A stretch of 64,000 nucleotides of DNA from Haemophilus sp. C1 (GTDB lineage Bacteria; Pseudomonadota; Gammaproteobacteria; Enterobacterales; Pasteurellaceae): contig NZ_LDVZ01000010.1 in NCBI RefSeq assembly GCF_001276515.1, positions 4,195-68,194 of the forward strand, in the 5' to 3' direction. Numbering within the stretch: the first letter of the stretch is position 1; each line of letters opens with the position of its first letter. Shown here one piece after another: positions 37,438 through 47,823 of the stretch. The position numbers and the translations under genes are program-made. The notes under the pieces were generated by a model. The model did no database searches. It worked only from the letters and a program-made list of their open reading frames with translations, and had not been told where the DNA came from.

Positions 37438-38904
37438 TTAAAGATATTTTTTGACGACATTCCAGTTAATTCCACTGAAATTCATCAATCCATCATATTT
37501 ATAAATATCTGGCAATGCCTGAATATTTCCATTCTCAACCCAAGATGTCACATAGTATATAAATACTGGGTTTTCTGAACGAATTGGGGCAGAAACCGTT
37601 TTTTTACTTTCTAAAATATTCTTTCTACGTTCATCAGACCAACCGACTTCTTTTAATAAAATACTAGCAAGTTGATCTGATTTTTCAACACGTACACAAC
37701 CAGAACTTAATGCGCGATCTTTACGGCTAAACAGCCCATGATTTGGTGTGTCATGTAAATAAATCGCATCTGAGCTCGGCATATTAAATTTATAATTACC
37801 CAATGCACTATCGCCAGCGGCTTGTCGAACACGATAAGGGAATTTATTACTAATAGATTCCCAATCAATAGAAGCTGGATCAACGACATTTCCCTGACTA
37901 TCTAAAATTGAATAATTATGCTCCGCAATATAATTTGGATCCGCTTTCATTTTTGGCAATAAATCTTCATTGATTAAACGAGTTGGCGCATTCCAAGGGG
38001 GATTAACTACTACATTGCTTAATTTACTATACATTACCGGTGTTCTGCGCGAATTTTTTCCAACAATCACCCGAGATTCTAAAATCAGCTCACCATCCCG
38101 ATAATACTGTAATTTATAACTTGGAATATTTACAAAGATACCATTATGAAAATCAGGAATTACTCGCAAACGCTGTGCATTAATTGCAAGTTTCTGCCCA
38201 ATCTCGGATAATCCTGATGCAGATACCATTGATGATAATGCTTTAACAGTTTGATGATATAAGTGATTATCGCCCGATAAACTTTGTACAAAAACTAAAA
38301 GTTGGCCATTTTCTACCGCACTTAACCAACGTTGAATATGCTCATCTGCAGGTTGTTGAACTTGATAAGCACTAGATGAATAAAGCCAACGTTGAGCTTG
38401 TGCGCCTACATTTTGAGTATAATATAAATAATCTAGAAATATATCGCTCAATAAAACATCATAAGCTAATCCACCTTGTTGTTCGATCAATTCAAAGGAT
38501 TCTAAGGATTTTGCTGAACGTTTAGAAATACCGCTAGCTACCATTGCGGCATAATCCTGTAATAATTGGCGAGCCGCAGCATTATCTTTCCATAATGGTG
38601 TATATTTACGTTCTGCATATAAACGAGCTAACAAAGGCTTAAACTGTAAAGCATGCTCACCTATTTCATGGGTTAGCGACATTTCTAAAATTGCTTGCTT
38701 TTCCTGTAATAAGCGAGCTTGATCTAACTTAATTTCTTCTTCAAGCTTTTGTTTTTCTTCTGGAGATAAATGCGAAACATCAATGCCATGAAGTTTCACA
38801 GATTGCTCATTTTTTGCAAAATCTGCTAAAGCGCATCCTGATGTCATCATTGATAATGACAACGCAAATACTGAGAGCTTTGCAGTGCTTTTAAACATAG
38901 CCAT
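37438..38904 (-). CDS. ldtD: L,D-transpeptidase, YcbB/LdtD-like
   Basis: 488 residues. N-terminal signal with a lipobox-like SMMTSGC, a helical region with a peptidoglycan-binding-like segment, and the YkuD catalytic domain (about 250-440): YLHDTPNHGLFSRKDRALSS followed by GCVRVEKSD gives the catalytic Cys and His. It forms 3-3 (mDap-mDap) crosslinks in the periplasm. Shorter than E. coli LdtD (about 615 residues as I recall). mepK follows after 27 bases. Confidence 0.9.
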   Translation of the reverse strand: MAMFKSTAKLSVFALSLSMMTSGCALADFAKNEQSVKLHGIDVSHLSPEEKQKLEEEIKLDQARLLQEKQAILEMSLTHEIGEHALQFKPLLARLYAERKYTPLWKDNAAARQLLQDYAAMVASGISKRSAKSLESFELIEQQGGLAYDVLLSDIFLDYLYYTQNVGAQAQRWLYSSSAYQVQQPADEHIQRWLSAVENGQLLVFVQSLSGDNHLYHQTVKALSSMVSASGLSEIGQKLAINAQRLRVIPDFHNGIFVNIPSYKLQYYRDGELILESRVIVGKNSRRTPVMYSKLSNVVVNPPWNAPTRLINEDLLPKMKADPNYIAEHNYSILDSQGNVVDPASIDWESISNKFPYRVRQAAGDSALGNYKFNMPSSDAIYLHDTPNHGLFSRKDRALSSGCVRVEKSDQLASILLKEVGWSDERRKNILESKKTVSAPIRSENPVFIYYVTSWVENGNIQALPDIYKYDGLMNFSGINWNVVKKYL

Positions 38905-38925
38905 TCCTTAAACATTCCCTAAAAC

Positions 38926-38962
38926 AACCGCACTTTATTTAGTTCTAAAATAAAGTGCGGTT
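38926..38962 (-). terminator. Terminator after prc
   Basis: AACCGCACTTTATTT and AAATAAAGTGCGGTT, an inverted pair of uptake signals, lies just below the prc stop on the minus strand. Confidence 0.78.
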
Positions 38963-38971
38963 AAAATAATT

Positions 38972-41047
38972 TTATTTTTTCTCTTCTACTGTCTCTGTTG
39001 GTTTCTGAGTTTCTTTACCAACATCTTGCCCAGTTGAATTCAACATAACAAAATCCGCAGCCATTTTTTCTGCTTCTTTTAAGAAGAAATCTGGCGCCTC
39101 ATAATCTTTCGGTAAATCATCAATATCATTTAAGGCTTTTTTACCTTCGCGTTTAAAACGCTCATTAATATCTTTTAAGCGTCTTGCATCATCCTTATCA
39201 TTTTCAGCTTTACGCGTTTGATAATTCAATGATAAGAATTTGCGATCACGTCGCTCATTACGAATTTTTAAATCTTCATTCAATGCAACAAATTCAGGAT
39301 CTTTAGCAATACGCTCAAGATGTTTTTTATTTAATACATCAACATCTTTGCGGGCATTACCAACTTCTTTATAAGTTGCAGATGGAATTTTATCCCACGG
39401 CAATGCATTATCTTCTTTATCTTCGCCATATTCTTTCGCATCGATAATTTCAGGGAAATTAATATCTGCCGCCACACCTTTTAATTGTGTTGATCCGCCA
39501 TTAATTCGATAGAATTTTTGGATGGTATATTGCAATAAACCTAACGGCGTCTGATCCAAATCATACACAAAATTCAAAGGACGACTTTGCTGAACGGTAC
39601 CTTTACCATAAGTATTTTGTCCAATTACAATACCGCGATTATAATCCTGCATTGCCGCTGCAAAAATCTCTGATGCAGAAGCGCTGTAACGGTTAATCAT
39701 CACAAACAAAGGACCTTTATATTGTTGTTCTGCATCATCGTCCTCATGTACACGAATTCGTTGGTAAGCATCACGTACTTGTACAACGGGACCATTAGTA
39801 ATAAACAAACCACTTAAAGCAACCGCTTCTGTTAATGCGCCACCACCGTTCTCACGCAAATCAATAATTAACGCATCGACTTTTTGTTTTTCTGCTTTAA
39901 CCAATAATTTTTTAACATCATCAGTTAAACCAATATAGAAACTTGGCACTTTAATTACCGCAATATTTTTACCATCTGCTTTATCCATGGTTAATTTTGC
40001 AGCTTGATCTTCAATACGCACTTTATCGCGCACTAAAGTAATAATACGAGATTTTCCACCTTTAGACGGCTCAATTTCTAACCGCACTTTTGTGCCTTTT
40101 TTACCTTTGATTTTCTCAACGATATCTTCTAAACGCCAGCCAACGATATCTTCAATCTCCCCTGTAGCTTGCCCCACACCAATAATTTTATCTCCTGGAT
40201 GCAATTTTTTGCTTTTCTCCGCAGGTGCGCCAGGAACAAGTGATTTAATACTTGTTTCATCATCTTCTGATTGTAACGTTGCCCCAATCCCCTCAAGAGA
40301 AAGATTCATGCTTTCGTTAAAACTTTTCGCGGTTCTTGGTGCAAGATAGCTTGTATGTGGATCAATTTCGCGAGCAAATGCATTTAAATAAGTTTGAAGA
40401 ATGTCATCTGCCTTCGTTTGAGTTAAACGGCGAATTGCCAAATTATAACGTTTAGTAAGTTTTGACTTAATTTCTGACCATTTTTTATCTTTTAATTTAA
40501 GATTGATAATGTCATTTTTTACTCGTTCTTCCCAAAGTTTGTTGGCTTCCTCTTCGGTTTTCGGAAATGCCGCTTTTTCACGATCAATTTCAATTTGATC
40601 CTGTCCATTCAAATCAGGCTCTTTATCTAATAAAGACAACGCGTAAGCATAACGTTCATAACGACGTTTCATCATTACATCATAAATATCAAAAGCAGCA
40701 GAAAGATCACCTTGATTTAACTGGTCATCCAACTTAGCACCATATTTTTGACGAAGTTCATCTATATCAGATTGCAAAAAGGTGTTATGGCTAAAATCAA
40801 TATTTTTGATATAACGATCAAAAATCTTCTCAGAAAAAGCATCATCCAATGAGATCTTTCGATAATGCGATTGGGTCAATCGAGTCGTTGCACGCTTAGT
40901 CGCCAACTGATTCGCTTCGCTTGCTGTTGGAATAGTAATATCGCTCAGTTTTAATTTAGGCTGCACAGCAAAAGCAGGCACAGAGCCGATTAACAATGCC
41001 GATAACAATGCGCTAGTAATCACATTTTTTGAAATATTAGATCTCAT
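38972..41047 (-). CDS. prc: Tail-specific protease Prc (Tsp)
   Basis: Periplasmic serine protease that trims C-termini and degrades cell-wall hydrolases such as MepS with the help of NlpI. 691 residues: signal peptide (about 1-28, ending VPAFA), helical N-domain, PDZ domain (about 240-330, SLEGIGATLQSEDDETSIKS), and the Ser-Lys catalytic core with RYSASASEIFAAAMQDY (Ser) and GQNTYGKGTVQ (Lys). It follows proQ on the same strand with a 27-base gap, as in E. coli. Confidence 0.96.
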   Translation of the reverse strand: MRSNISKNVITSALLSALLIGSVPAFAVQPKLKLSDITIPTASEANQLATKRATTRLTQSHYRKISLDDAFSEKIFDRYIKNIDFSHNTFLQSDIDELRQKYGAKLDDQLNQGDLSAAFDIYDVMMKRRYERYAYALSLLDKEPDLNGQDQIEIDREKAAFPKTEEEANKLWEERVKNDIINLKLKDKKWSEIKSKLTKRYNLAIRRLTQTKADDILQTYLNAFAREIDPHTSYLAPRTAKSFNESMNLSLEGIGATLQSEDDETSIKSLVPGAPAEKSKKLHPGDKIIGVGQATGEIEDIVGWRLEDIVEKIKGKKGTKVRLEIEPSKGGKSRIITLVRDKVRIEDQAAKLTMDKADGKNIAVIKVPSFYIGLTDDVKKLLVKAEKQKVDALIIDLRENGGGALTEAVALSGLFITNGPVVQVRDAYQRIRVHEDDDAEQQYKGPLFVMINRYSASASEIFAAAMQDYNRGIVIGQNTYGKGTVQQSRPLNFVYDLDQTPLGLLQYTIQKFYRINGGSTQLKGVAADINFPEIIDAKEYGEDKEDNALPWDKIPSATYKEVGNARKDVDVLNKKHLERIAKDPEFVALNEDLKIRNERRDRKFLSLNYQTRKAENDKDDARRLKDINERFKREGKKALNDIDDLPKDYEAPDFFLKEAEKMAADFVMLNSTGQDVGKETQKPTETVEEKK

Positions 41048-41074
41048 AACCTTTCCCGAGTAAAAATTAAATCA

Positions 41075-41713
41075 TTATGCAAATAAACGATCTGCAGCTA
41101 CACTCATAACCAAACCGTTTTCAAGTTGAACACGTGCTGAATCTTTTAGAACTTCCACCACAGTTGCTTTTTTCGCATGATCGCCAGCTTTTACTTTCAC
41201 CACAGAACCAACAGAAATTTGTGAAAAATCAACCGCACTTAATGACGGCTTATTGAAATGTTTAGCATTTTTATTTGCAGGTTTACGTGGACGTTGTTTT
41301 TGTTGAGCTCTTTTCGCTGCCGCTTCAGCTTTACGTTTTTCAGCAACGCGTGCTTTAGCTTCAGCAAGCTGTTGAGTTGCATGGGCTACATGTTCCGCTT
41401 CTAATACTCCAGCTGGATTACCTTGTAAATCTACACGCACTGCGCCTTCGCGACAGCCATGTAAATAACGCCAATTTGATGTGTATTGACGAAGAGCCTG
41501 ACGCAACTGAGTTTTGCTTACACGCTCATCATCTTGTAATGCTTCCGCTAAATCTTGGAACAGACCAATTTTTAATGGTTTTGCTTCGCCTTCTAAAATA
41601 AAGCAAAGAGGGAATTTTTCAGCCAAATACGCAATAATATCTTTTGTATTGGTTAATTTTTGTGAATTTACTTGCGCATCAGCTACCTGAACGCTAGATT
41701 GAGAATCAGTCAT
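41075..41713 (-). CDS. proQ: RNA chaperone ProQ
   Basis: 212-residue global RNA-binding protein. The FinO-like domain covers about residues 22-130 (IAYLAEKFPLCFI ... LRQALRQYTSNWRYLHGCRE), followed by a basic Ala/Lys/Arg/Gln-rich linker and a C-terminal Tudor-like domain (VGSVVKVKAGDHAKKATVVE). First gene of the proQ-prc operon, divergent from letA. Confidence 0.96.
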   Translation of the reverse strand: MTDSQSSVQVADAQVNSQKLTNTKDIIAYLAEKFPLCFILEGEAKPLKIGLFQDLAEALQDDERVSKTQLRQALRQYTSNWRYLHGCREGAVRVDLQGNPAGVLEAEHVAHATQQLAEAKARVAEKRKAEAAAKRAQQKQRPRKPANKNAKHFNKPSLSAVDFSQISVGSVVKVKAGDHAKKATVVEVLKDSARVQLENGLVMSVAADRLFA

Positions 41714-41892
41714 GTTAGTTATCCTAGGGTAAATATAAACTGGTTTAGTTTATCGCACTTTTTACAAAATTTACAATGAATCAAAACATTGTGAATAAAT
41801 TTCGCACAAAAATAGTCAAGATCACTTCACATACAAGCTGAAACAAGGCTAAAATGCGCCGTTTTTAACAACCGAATAAAAGATAATCTTTC

Positions 41893-43146
41893 GTGCAAGA
41901 ATCAAACCTCACACAAAAATTATTTCAAATTATAAAATGCGAAGAATGTGATGCTAGTAGCGTAGAAACACCTTTAATATTAAATAAAGATGAACAAGCT
42001 GAATGTCCACGTTGCCATCATCATTTAGCGACAGGTGGGCGTTGGTCTGTTCATCGTTGCGCAATGGTTGCTTTGTCGATCCTTATTTTGATGCCATTTG
42101 CCTTAGGTTATCCCCTATTAAGTCTTCATTTATTAGGTGTAAAAATTGATGCCTCTATTTGGGAAGGTATTTGGAAAATGTCAGTGGCAGGCTATGAATA
42201 TACTGCCTTTATGGTGTTTATCTGTGCCGTTGTGATGCCAATTACCTTTGCAATTTTAGTCATCATGCTCTGGATTGCAAAAATTTTGCATATTAAACCT
42301 CGCAGTATTTTGCTTTTTTTAGGTTATATAAAACCTTGGGTTATGTTTGATGTATATTTAGTCGCGCTGGGCGTCACAATGTTCAAAGTGCGTGAATATG
42401 CAACACTGGAAATTAATGTTTATTTAATTCCCTTTATTTTCACCGCACTTTTGACAACCTTACTTTTTATCAAATTAAACCTTAAAGCATTATGGAAAGA
42501 GTTTTATCCCGAAAATGAACCCGCTTATGATGCAAACAACATTGAATTATGTGATGCTTGTAACTATACATTTTCAGAAAATGGTATTCATTACGATAAA
42601 AAGAACAACCCACGATGTCCGCGCTGTTTATCTCCGGTTCATATTTCAGATAATATTAAGTTACAACGCACTTGGGCAAGTTTGATTGCAGGGATTATTA
42701 TGCTCTTCCCAGCAAATTTATTACCCATATCAGGCATTTATTTAACAGGAGCACTCTCTGAAGATACATTAATATCTGGTGTCATTTCTTTTGTTAACAT
42801 GGGCAGTTATTTTGTTGCTTTCGTGGTATTCTTTGCGAGTATTTTTGTCCCAATCAGTAAAGCTGTAATTTTACTTTATTTACTAAGTTGTGTTCATTTT
42901 AAATGGCGACATTCTATAAAATGGCAAATACGTTTATTGCATATTGTGCATTTCGTTGGACGCTGGTCGATGCTCGATTTATTTGTATTGGCCTTAATGA
43001 TGTCTCTAGTAACGCGCGGTGAAATTATTAATTTTACCGTTGGTCCTGGCGCATTTTACTTCGGCGCTGCCGTATTTTGCAGCATGATTTCAACCTCACA
43101 ATTTGATAGTCGATTAATTTGGAAAATTTATGACAGAGAAAAATAG
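41893..43146 (+). CDS. letA: LetA (YebS), PqiA-family inner-membrane protein
   Basis: 417 residues, two PqiA repeats each beginning with a zinc ribbon (KCEECD ... CPRCHHHL; LCDACN ... CPRCLSPV) followed by four membrane spans. LetA works with LetB in lipid transport between inner and outer membranes. The start is GTG at 41893; no better ATG lies upstream. The 3' end overlaps letB by 17 bases. LetA rather than PqiA, because the partner has seven MCE domains and E. coli has the same yebST pair close to proQ. Confidence 0.9.
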   Translation: MQESNLTQKLFQIIKCEECDASSVETPLILNKDEQAECPRCHHHLATGGRWSVHRCAMVALSILILMPFALGYPLLSLHLLGVKIDASIWEGIWKMSVAGYEYTAFMVFICAVVMPITFAILVIMLWIAKILHIKPRSILLFLGYIKPWVMFDVYLVALGVTMFKVREYATLEINVYLIPFIFTALLTTLLFIKLNLKALWKEFYPENEPAYDANNIELCDACNYTFSENGIHYDKKNNPRCPRCLSPVHISDNIKLQRTWASLIAGIIMLFPANLLPISGIYLTGALSEDTLISGVISFVNMGSYFVAFVVFFASIFVPISKAVILLYLLSCVHFKWRHSIKWQIRLLHIVHFVGRWSMLDLFVLALMMSLVTRGEIINFTVGPGAFYFGAAVFCSMISTSQFDSRLIWKIYDREK

Positions 43147-45769
43147 TTCTTCAATGAAAGATCAACATACAGAAATGACAGCGGCAGTACGAAAAACTCG
43201 TCGTATTTCTCCATTTTGGTTACTTCCCTTTATTGCATTATGTATTGGGGCAATTTTATTCTTCCAAATTGTTAAGGAACGTGGCTCAAGCATCACGATT
43301 ACCTTTACCAATGGTTCTGGTATCGTTGCGGATAAAACACAAGTTCGCTACCAAGGTTTGCAAATTGGTGTAGTAAAAAAAGTAAATTTCACAGATAACA
43401 TGCAAAAAGTGGAGGTTGTTGCCAATATCAATCCTGAAGCATCAAGTATTTTGCGTGAAAATACAAAATTCTGGCTTGTTCAACCAAATGTATCACTTGC
43501 AGGCATTTCAGGTTTAGATTCTCTCGTATCAGGCAATTACATCGCTCTTCAACCGGGTGATGGCGATCGCGAAGATGAATTTATTGCGGAAGAACAAGGC
43601 CCCATTGCCCAAGTTTCGCCTGGAGATTTATTGATTCACTTAATTTCTGATGATTTAGGCTCAATTTCTATCGGTGCGTCCGTCTATTTTAAAAAATTAC
43701 CTGTAGGAAAAATTTATGATTACCGCATTAATAAAGACAATAAAGTAGAAATAGATGTGGTGATTGATAAAGCCTATGCACGGTTTGTGAAAAAAGATTC
43801 ACGTTTTTGGAACATCAGTGGCATTAACGCTAACATTAGCCCGTCGGGCCTAAATCTAAATGTAGAAAGTTTAAATGCGGTTGTACAAGGTGCCGTTTCT
43901 TTTGACTCTCCAGCTGACAGCCCAAAGGCAGATGAAAATAGTCATTTCACGCTGTATACCAATTTAAAAGCCGCAAAACGTGGGATTGAAGTCAACGTAA
44001 ATATCCCAGCATCTGCTGGTCTCGTTGCAGGACAGACTGAAGTTTATTCTCAAGATAATCCTATCGGGATTCTTTCTAAAATAAGTGCGATTGAAAATAA
44101 CGATGAAATTTTAGAAGGCAGTTTATTGATCGATCCAAACCAAGCCTCTTTATTTAAAGCAAATAGCAAAATCGTACTTCGCAATAAAAAAATGGATCTT
44201 GGTAATTTAGCAGATCCCAAAAAATTCTTTCGTGGCGAATATTTTGATGTCATTGCTGGAGATGGTGAAACTAAGCATCAATTTGATGTCATTAAAGAAA
44301 ATGAGTTATTACTCAATGCACCTAATACATTAGTTTTAACACTCACCGCACCAGAAAATTATGGTGTAAGTGAAGGGCAAAGTGTGTTTTATAACAATAT
44401 ACCAATCGGACAAATTGTTTCACAAAAAATTGATGTAAATGGTGTGCAATTTAAGGTGGCAATTGCATCTGAATATCGCAATTTAATTCACGAAAACACA
44501 CAATTTGTCGCAGCAACAAATTTTGATATCAGCGTTGGATTAGACGGATTGCGTTTTGAATCCGCGACACCAGAAAAATGGTTACAAGGTGGCGTACGAG
44601 TATTAACGAAACAAGGTCAGGGAAAAGCTAAAGATAGCTATCCGCTTTATCAAAATATCAGCAATGCTGAACATGGCATCACAGGAAATATTCTTACGCC
44701 AACGATAACCTTACACACCCAAACGTTACCAAGCATTGATAAAGGCTCTCTCGTGCTATATCGTCAATTTGAGGTAGGAAAAATTTTAAATATTAAACCT
44801 AAAACTAATAGCTTTGATGTAGAGGTTTATATTTATCCCTCCTATCAACATTTGTTGACCGATAAAAGCCGTTTTTGGGTAGAAAGTGCGGCAAAAATTG
44901 ATATCACACCTAAAGGAATTAGCATTCAAGCAACGCCACTTGCGCGTTCGTTAAAAGGTGCGATTAGCTTTGATAATAGTGGTTCGGGCAATAATCGAAC
45001 ACTTTACGCAAATGAAAGTTATGCAAAATCTATCGGGCTTGCCATCACCTTAACGGCAGATGATGCAACCAATCTAAGCAAAGGGATGAGTCTGCGCTAT
45101 TTGGGTTTAGACGTGGGGCAAATTGACAGTATTCAGCTTGATGCCAAATCTAAACGCATCACTGCAAAAGCGTTAATAAATCCGAATTATATGAATATGA
45201 TTGCAAAAGAAGGTTCTAACTTTACGATTATCTCACCACAAATTTCAGCAGGTGGAATAGATAACCTTGATAGCCTATTACAGCCTTATATCGATATTGA
45301 AATCGGGAATGGTAAAGCAAAAACACAATTCAATTTAGCTCAAACAGCACCACAACGTAATAAATTTAATGGTACGCCATTTATTTTAGAAACACGTGAT
45401 GCCATGAATTTAAGTGAAGGTTCACCAATTCTTTATCGAGGCGTAGAAGTGGGTACAGTGAAAAAATTTGAGCTTAACAGTCTTGGTGATCGCGTCTTAG
45501 TGCATATTGCAATCATGCCGAAATATAGCCATCTTGTTCGACAAAATACAGAGTTTTGGATTGCATCAGGCTATGACTTTACCTTAGGCTGGAAAGGTGC
45601 AGCATTTAATACAGGAAGTGTTCAACAGTTGCTAAAAGGTGGTATTTCTTTCTCCACACCAGCAGAAAAAGAAATTCAACCACAGGCGCAACCAAACAAA
45701 CGTTTCTTACTTCAAATAAAACGCCCTGAAGAAGTGCAAACTTGGGGAAGCGGCGCGTTACCACAATAA
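43130..45769 (+). CDS. letB: LetB (YebT), seven-MCE-domain lipid transport tunnel
   Basis: 879 residues, one N-terminal membrane span (FWLLPFIALCIGAILFFQIV) and seven MCE repeats in the periplasm. Each is recognisable by a GxxVxYxGxxxGxV-like motif (for example RYQGLQIGVVKKV, YFKKLPVGKI, YSQDNPIGIL, YNNIPIGQI, YRQFEVGKI, RYLGLDVGQI, YRGVEVGTV). In E. coli LetB the seven rings form a hydrophobic tunnel that spans the periplasm. Seven repeats distinguish it from PqiB, which has three. Confidence 0.93.
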   Translation: MTEKNSSSMKDQHTEMTAAVRKTRRISPFWLLPFIALCIGAILFFQIVKERGSSITITFTNGSGIVADKTQVRYQGLQIGVVKKVNFTDNMQKVEVVANINPEASSILRENTKFWLVQPNVSLAGISGLDSLVSGNYIALQPGDGDREDEFIAEEQGPIAQVSPGDLLIHLISDDLGSISIGASVYFKKLPVGKIYDYRINKDNKVEIDVVIDKAYARFVKKDSRFWNISGINANISPSGLNLNVESLNAVVQGAVSFDSPADSPKADENSHFTLYTNLKAAKRGIEVNVNIPASAGLVAGQTEVYSQDNPIGILSKISAIENNDEILEGSLLIDPNQASLFKANSKIVLRNKKMDLGNLADPKKFFRGEYFDVIAGDGETKHQFDVIKENELLLNAPNTLVLTLTAPENYGVSEGQSVFYNNIPIGQIVSQKIDVNGVQFKVAIASEYRNLIHENTQFVAATNFDISVGLDGLRFESATPEKWLQGGVRVLTKQGQGKAKDSYPLYQNISNAEHGITGNILTPTITLHTQTLPSIDKGSLVLYRQFEVGKILNIKPKTNSFDVEVYIYPSYQHLLTDKSRFWVESAAKIDITPKGISIQATPLARSLKGAISFDNSGSGNNRTLYANESYAKSIGLAITLTADDATNLSKGMSLRYLGLDVGQIDSIQLDAKSKRITAKALINPNYMNMIAKEGSNFTIISPQISAGGIDNLDSLLQPYIDIEIGNGKAKTQFNLAQTAPQRNKFNGTPFILETRDAMNLSEGSPILYRGVEVGTVKKFELNSLGDRVLVHIAIMPKYSHLVRQNTEFWIASGYDFTLGWKGAAFNTGSVQQLLKGGISFSTPAEKEIQPQAQPNKRFLLQIKRPEEVQTWGSGALPQ

Positions 45770-45771
45770 AT

Positions 45772-45811
45772 AAAAAATGGATTAAACGGTAAAAGGTTTA
45801 ATCCATTTTTT
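45772..45811. terminator. Bidirectional terminator between letB and the patatin-like gene
   Basis: AAAAAATGGATTAAAC and GTTTAATCCATTTTTT, perfect 16-base arms with an eight-base loop and T runs on both strands. Confidence 0.92.
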
Positions 45812-45812
45812 A

Positions 45813-46655
45813 TTATCGATTTAAATAGTCCAATAAATTTTTCCACTGTAATTGCATATCTTTTATACCCAACTCATACATTGCCTGCAATTTATTGGGG
45901 TCTTTTTCAATGCGCTTAATTTTCAAATCAACAGAAGGTCGAATAACAAAAATATCGCCTTTTTCTGCTAGCTTAATCACATTTTCAACTTGTCGATTAT
46001 ACATAGCATAACGCTCATTTACGGCATCTGCAAAATGTGGATAACGTCGATAAAACCATTTGGCAATCCAAGTCATTGGCTTAGATTTTCTATAATCTAA
46101 AGTGCGGGTAAGAATAACAATAATTTTATCGTATCCTAACTTCTTCATTTGTTCGATAGGAATAGAATCCGCAATGGCACCATCCAAATAAGGAATTCCG
46201 TCTATCTCAACAGGACGAGAAACATAAGGCATCGCAGAAGTAGCACGCAACACCTCCATTTGCGCCAAAGGATCTGTTAATTTGACATATTTCGCTTGTG
46301 CAGTTTGTACATTAGTCACAGCCACATAAAAATCGATATCTGATTCTTTAAAGGTTTTATTATCAAACACATCATATTTGAAAGGTACTTCATAAAAAGC
46401 AAAATCTTTATTTACGATATTGCCTGTGCTCACCAAACTTTTTAGACTGATATAACGCTTATCTGATATAAATTTCTTGTTGTAACGAATTGCACGCCCT
46501 TTTTGCCGAGAAGGATAATTAACCCCAAACAATGCACCTGCAGAAACAGAAATGATACCATCCACCCAAAAATCTTTATCTAAGAACGTATCCAGTACAC
46601 CCGCAGTGTACATGCCTCGCATCGCCCCACCTTCTAATACCAAGCCAATTTTCAT
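45813..46655 (-). CDS. Patatin-like phospholipase-family protein (YjjU-like)
   Basis: 280 residues from MKIGLVLEGG; in-frame ATGs at 46676 and 46709 are possible but add a tail not typical of the family. Patatin motifs: oxyanion hole EGGAMRGMYTAGVLD, nucleophile elbow IISVSAGALFG and catalytic Asp in YLDGAIADSIP. The elbow reads SxSxG instead of GxSxG. Bacterial relatives include YjjU; substrates are unknown. It stands alone, convergent with letB. Confidence 0.82.
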   Translation of the reverse strand: MKIGLVLEGGAMRGMYTAGVLDTFLDKDFWVDGIISVSAGALFGVNYPSRQKGRAIRYNKKFISDKRYISLKSLVSTGNIVNKDFAFYEVPFKYDVFDNKTFKESDIDFYVAVTNVQTAQAKYVKLTDPLAQMEVLRATSAMPYVSRPVEIDGIPYLDGAIADSIPIEQMKKLGYDKIIVILTRTLDYRKSKPMTWIAKWFYRRYPHFADAVNERYAMYNRQVENVIKLAEKGDIFVIRPSVDLKIKRIEKDPNKLQAMYELGIKDMQLQWKNLLDYLNR

Positions 46656-46741
46656 TGATTTTTTAACTTCTTCCATTTGAAAACAACACATAAAAATATT
46701 GCGTGCCATTTCTGAACACGCAATTATTTGAACAATCTAAA

Positions 46742-47818
46742 TTAATCCCGTTTTCGACTCAGCAACCACCAAATCATCACAATAAATAGCAAACTTGGCA
46801 TTAGCGCTCCGAAAACAGCAGGTATGTTATAAACAACGCTCATTTGCCCGAAAATTTCATTTACGACATAGAACAAAAAGCCAAAACAAATGCCCGTTAC
46901 AATTCTTGCTCCTGCAGTCACACTACGTAGCGATCCAAAAATAAAAGATAATGCCAATAGCATCATTACACCAACAGACACAGGTTGGAAAATTTTCCGC
47001 CAGAATGTGAGTTCAAAGCGACTCACATCCTGACCTGTTTCACGTAAAAATGAAATGTAATTATACAAACCTGAAATAGACAGTGATGTAGGACGTAAAG
47101 AAACAGCGCCTAATTTATCTGGCGTTAAATTTGTTTCCCATTTTTCCGATAAGCGATTACTTGTCGTGATTTCATCTTTGCTAATCATAGAATGGTTCAC
47201 TTGACGTAAAGTCCATTTACTTTCATCTTCCGAATAACTTGCTTGGTTAGCATGCATCAATTCCGTCAAATTACGATGCTGATCAAAAGTATAAATATAA
47301 ATATCGTTTAATTTTGCGTCATCAGTAACACGTCGAACAAACACAAAATTATTACCATCTTTTGCCCAAACCCCATTTTTCATGGAAAGCATTGAACCAC
47401 CAGAAAGCGCTCGAGCACGCATATCACGCGCGAACTGTTCTGTTTGCGGAATCCCCCACTCACCAATCACCATGGTTAACAACACTAGTGGTAATGCGGT
47501 TTTCATCACTGCCATACCAATTTTAAAACGAGAAAATCCTGCAGCTTGCATAACAACGAGTTCGCTTCGACTTGCAAGGTTGCCCAAAGCCATTAGCGCA
47601 CCAAGCAATGCGGCCATGGGAAAGAAAGTTTCGATATCTTTTGGAATGGTTAAGCCAGTAAAAGCCACCGCTTGCCAAATATCATAAGTACCTTTACCCA
47701 CACTACGAAATTGTTCCACAAATTTGATAATGGCAGAAAGTCCAACCAATGTAAGCAAAGTAGCAAAAATTGAGCCAAGAATACTTTTTCCAATATAACG
47801 ATCGAGGGTATTCATCAT
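46742..47818 (-). CDS. lptG: LptG, lipopolysaccharide export permease
   Basis: 358 residues, six membrane spans in the YjgP/YjgQ arrangement: three before and three after a periplasmic jellyroll domain. Pairs with LptF and LptB to pull lipooligosaccharide from the inner membrane. N-terminus MMNTLDRYIGKSILGSIFAT is typical of LptG. It follows lptF after five bases. Confidence 0.95.
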   Translation of the reverse strand: MMNTLDRYIGKSILGSIFATLLTLVGLSAIIKFVEQFRSVGKGTYDIWQAVAFTGLTIPKDIETFFPMAALLGALMALGNLASRSELVVMQAAGFSRFKIGMAVMKTALPLVLLTMVIGEWGIPQTEQFARDMRARALSGGSMLSMKNGVWAKDGNNFVFVRRVTDDAKLNDIYIYTFDQHRNLTELMHANQASYSEDESKWTLRQVNHSMISKDEITTSNRLSEKWETNLTPDKLGAVSLRPTSLSISGLYNYISFLRETGQDVSRFELTFWRKIFQPVSVGVMMLLALSFIFGSLRSVTAGARIVTGICFGFLFYVVNEIFGQMSVVYNIPAVFGALMPSLLFIVMIWWLLSRKRD

Positions 47819-47823
47819 TTTGC

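Noticed and set aside
40092..40349. Plus-strand open frame opposite prc (and similar frames opposite sapC, yeiH, truA, sucA, betT)
   Set aside because: Antisense shadows of well-supported genes with no ribosome-binding sites of their own.
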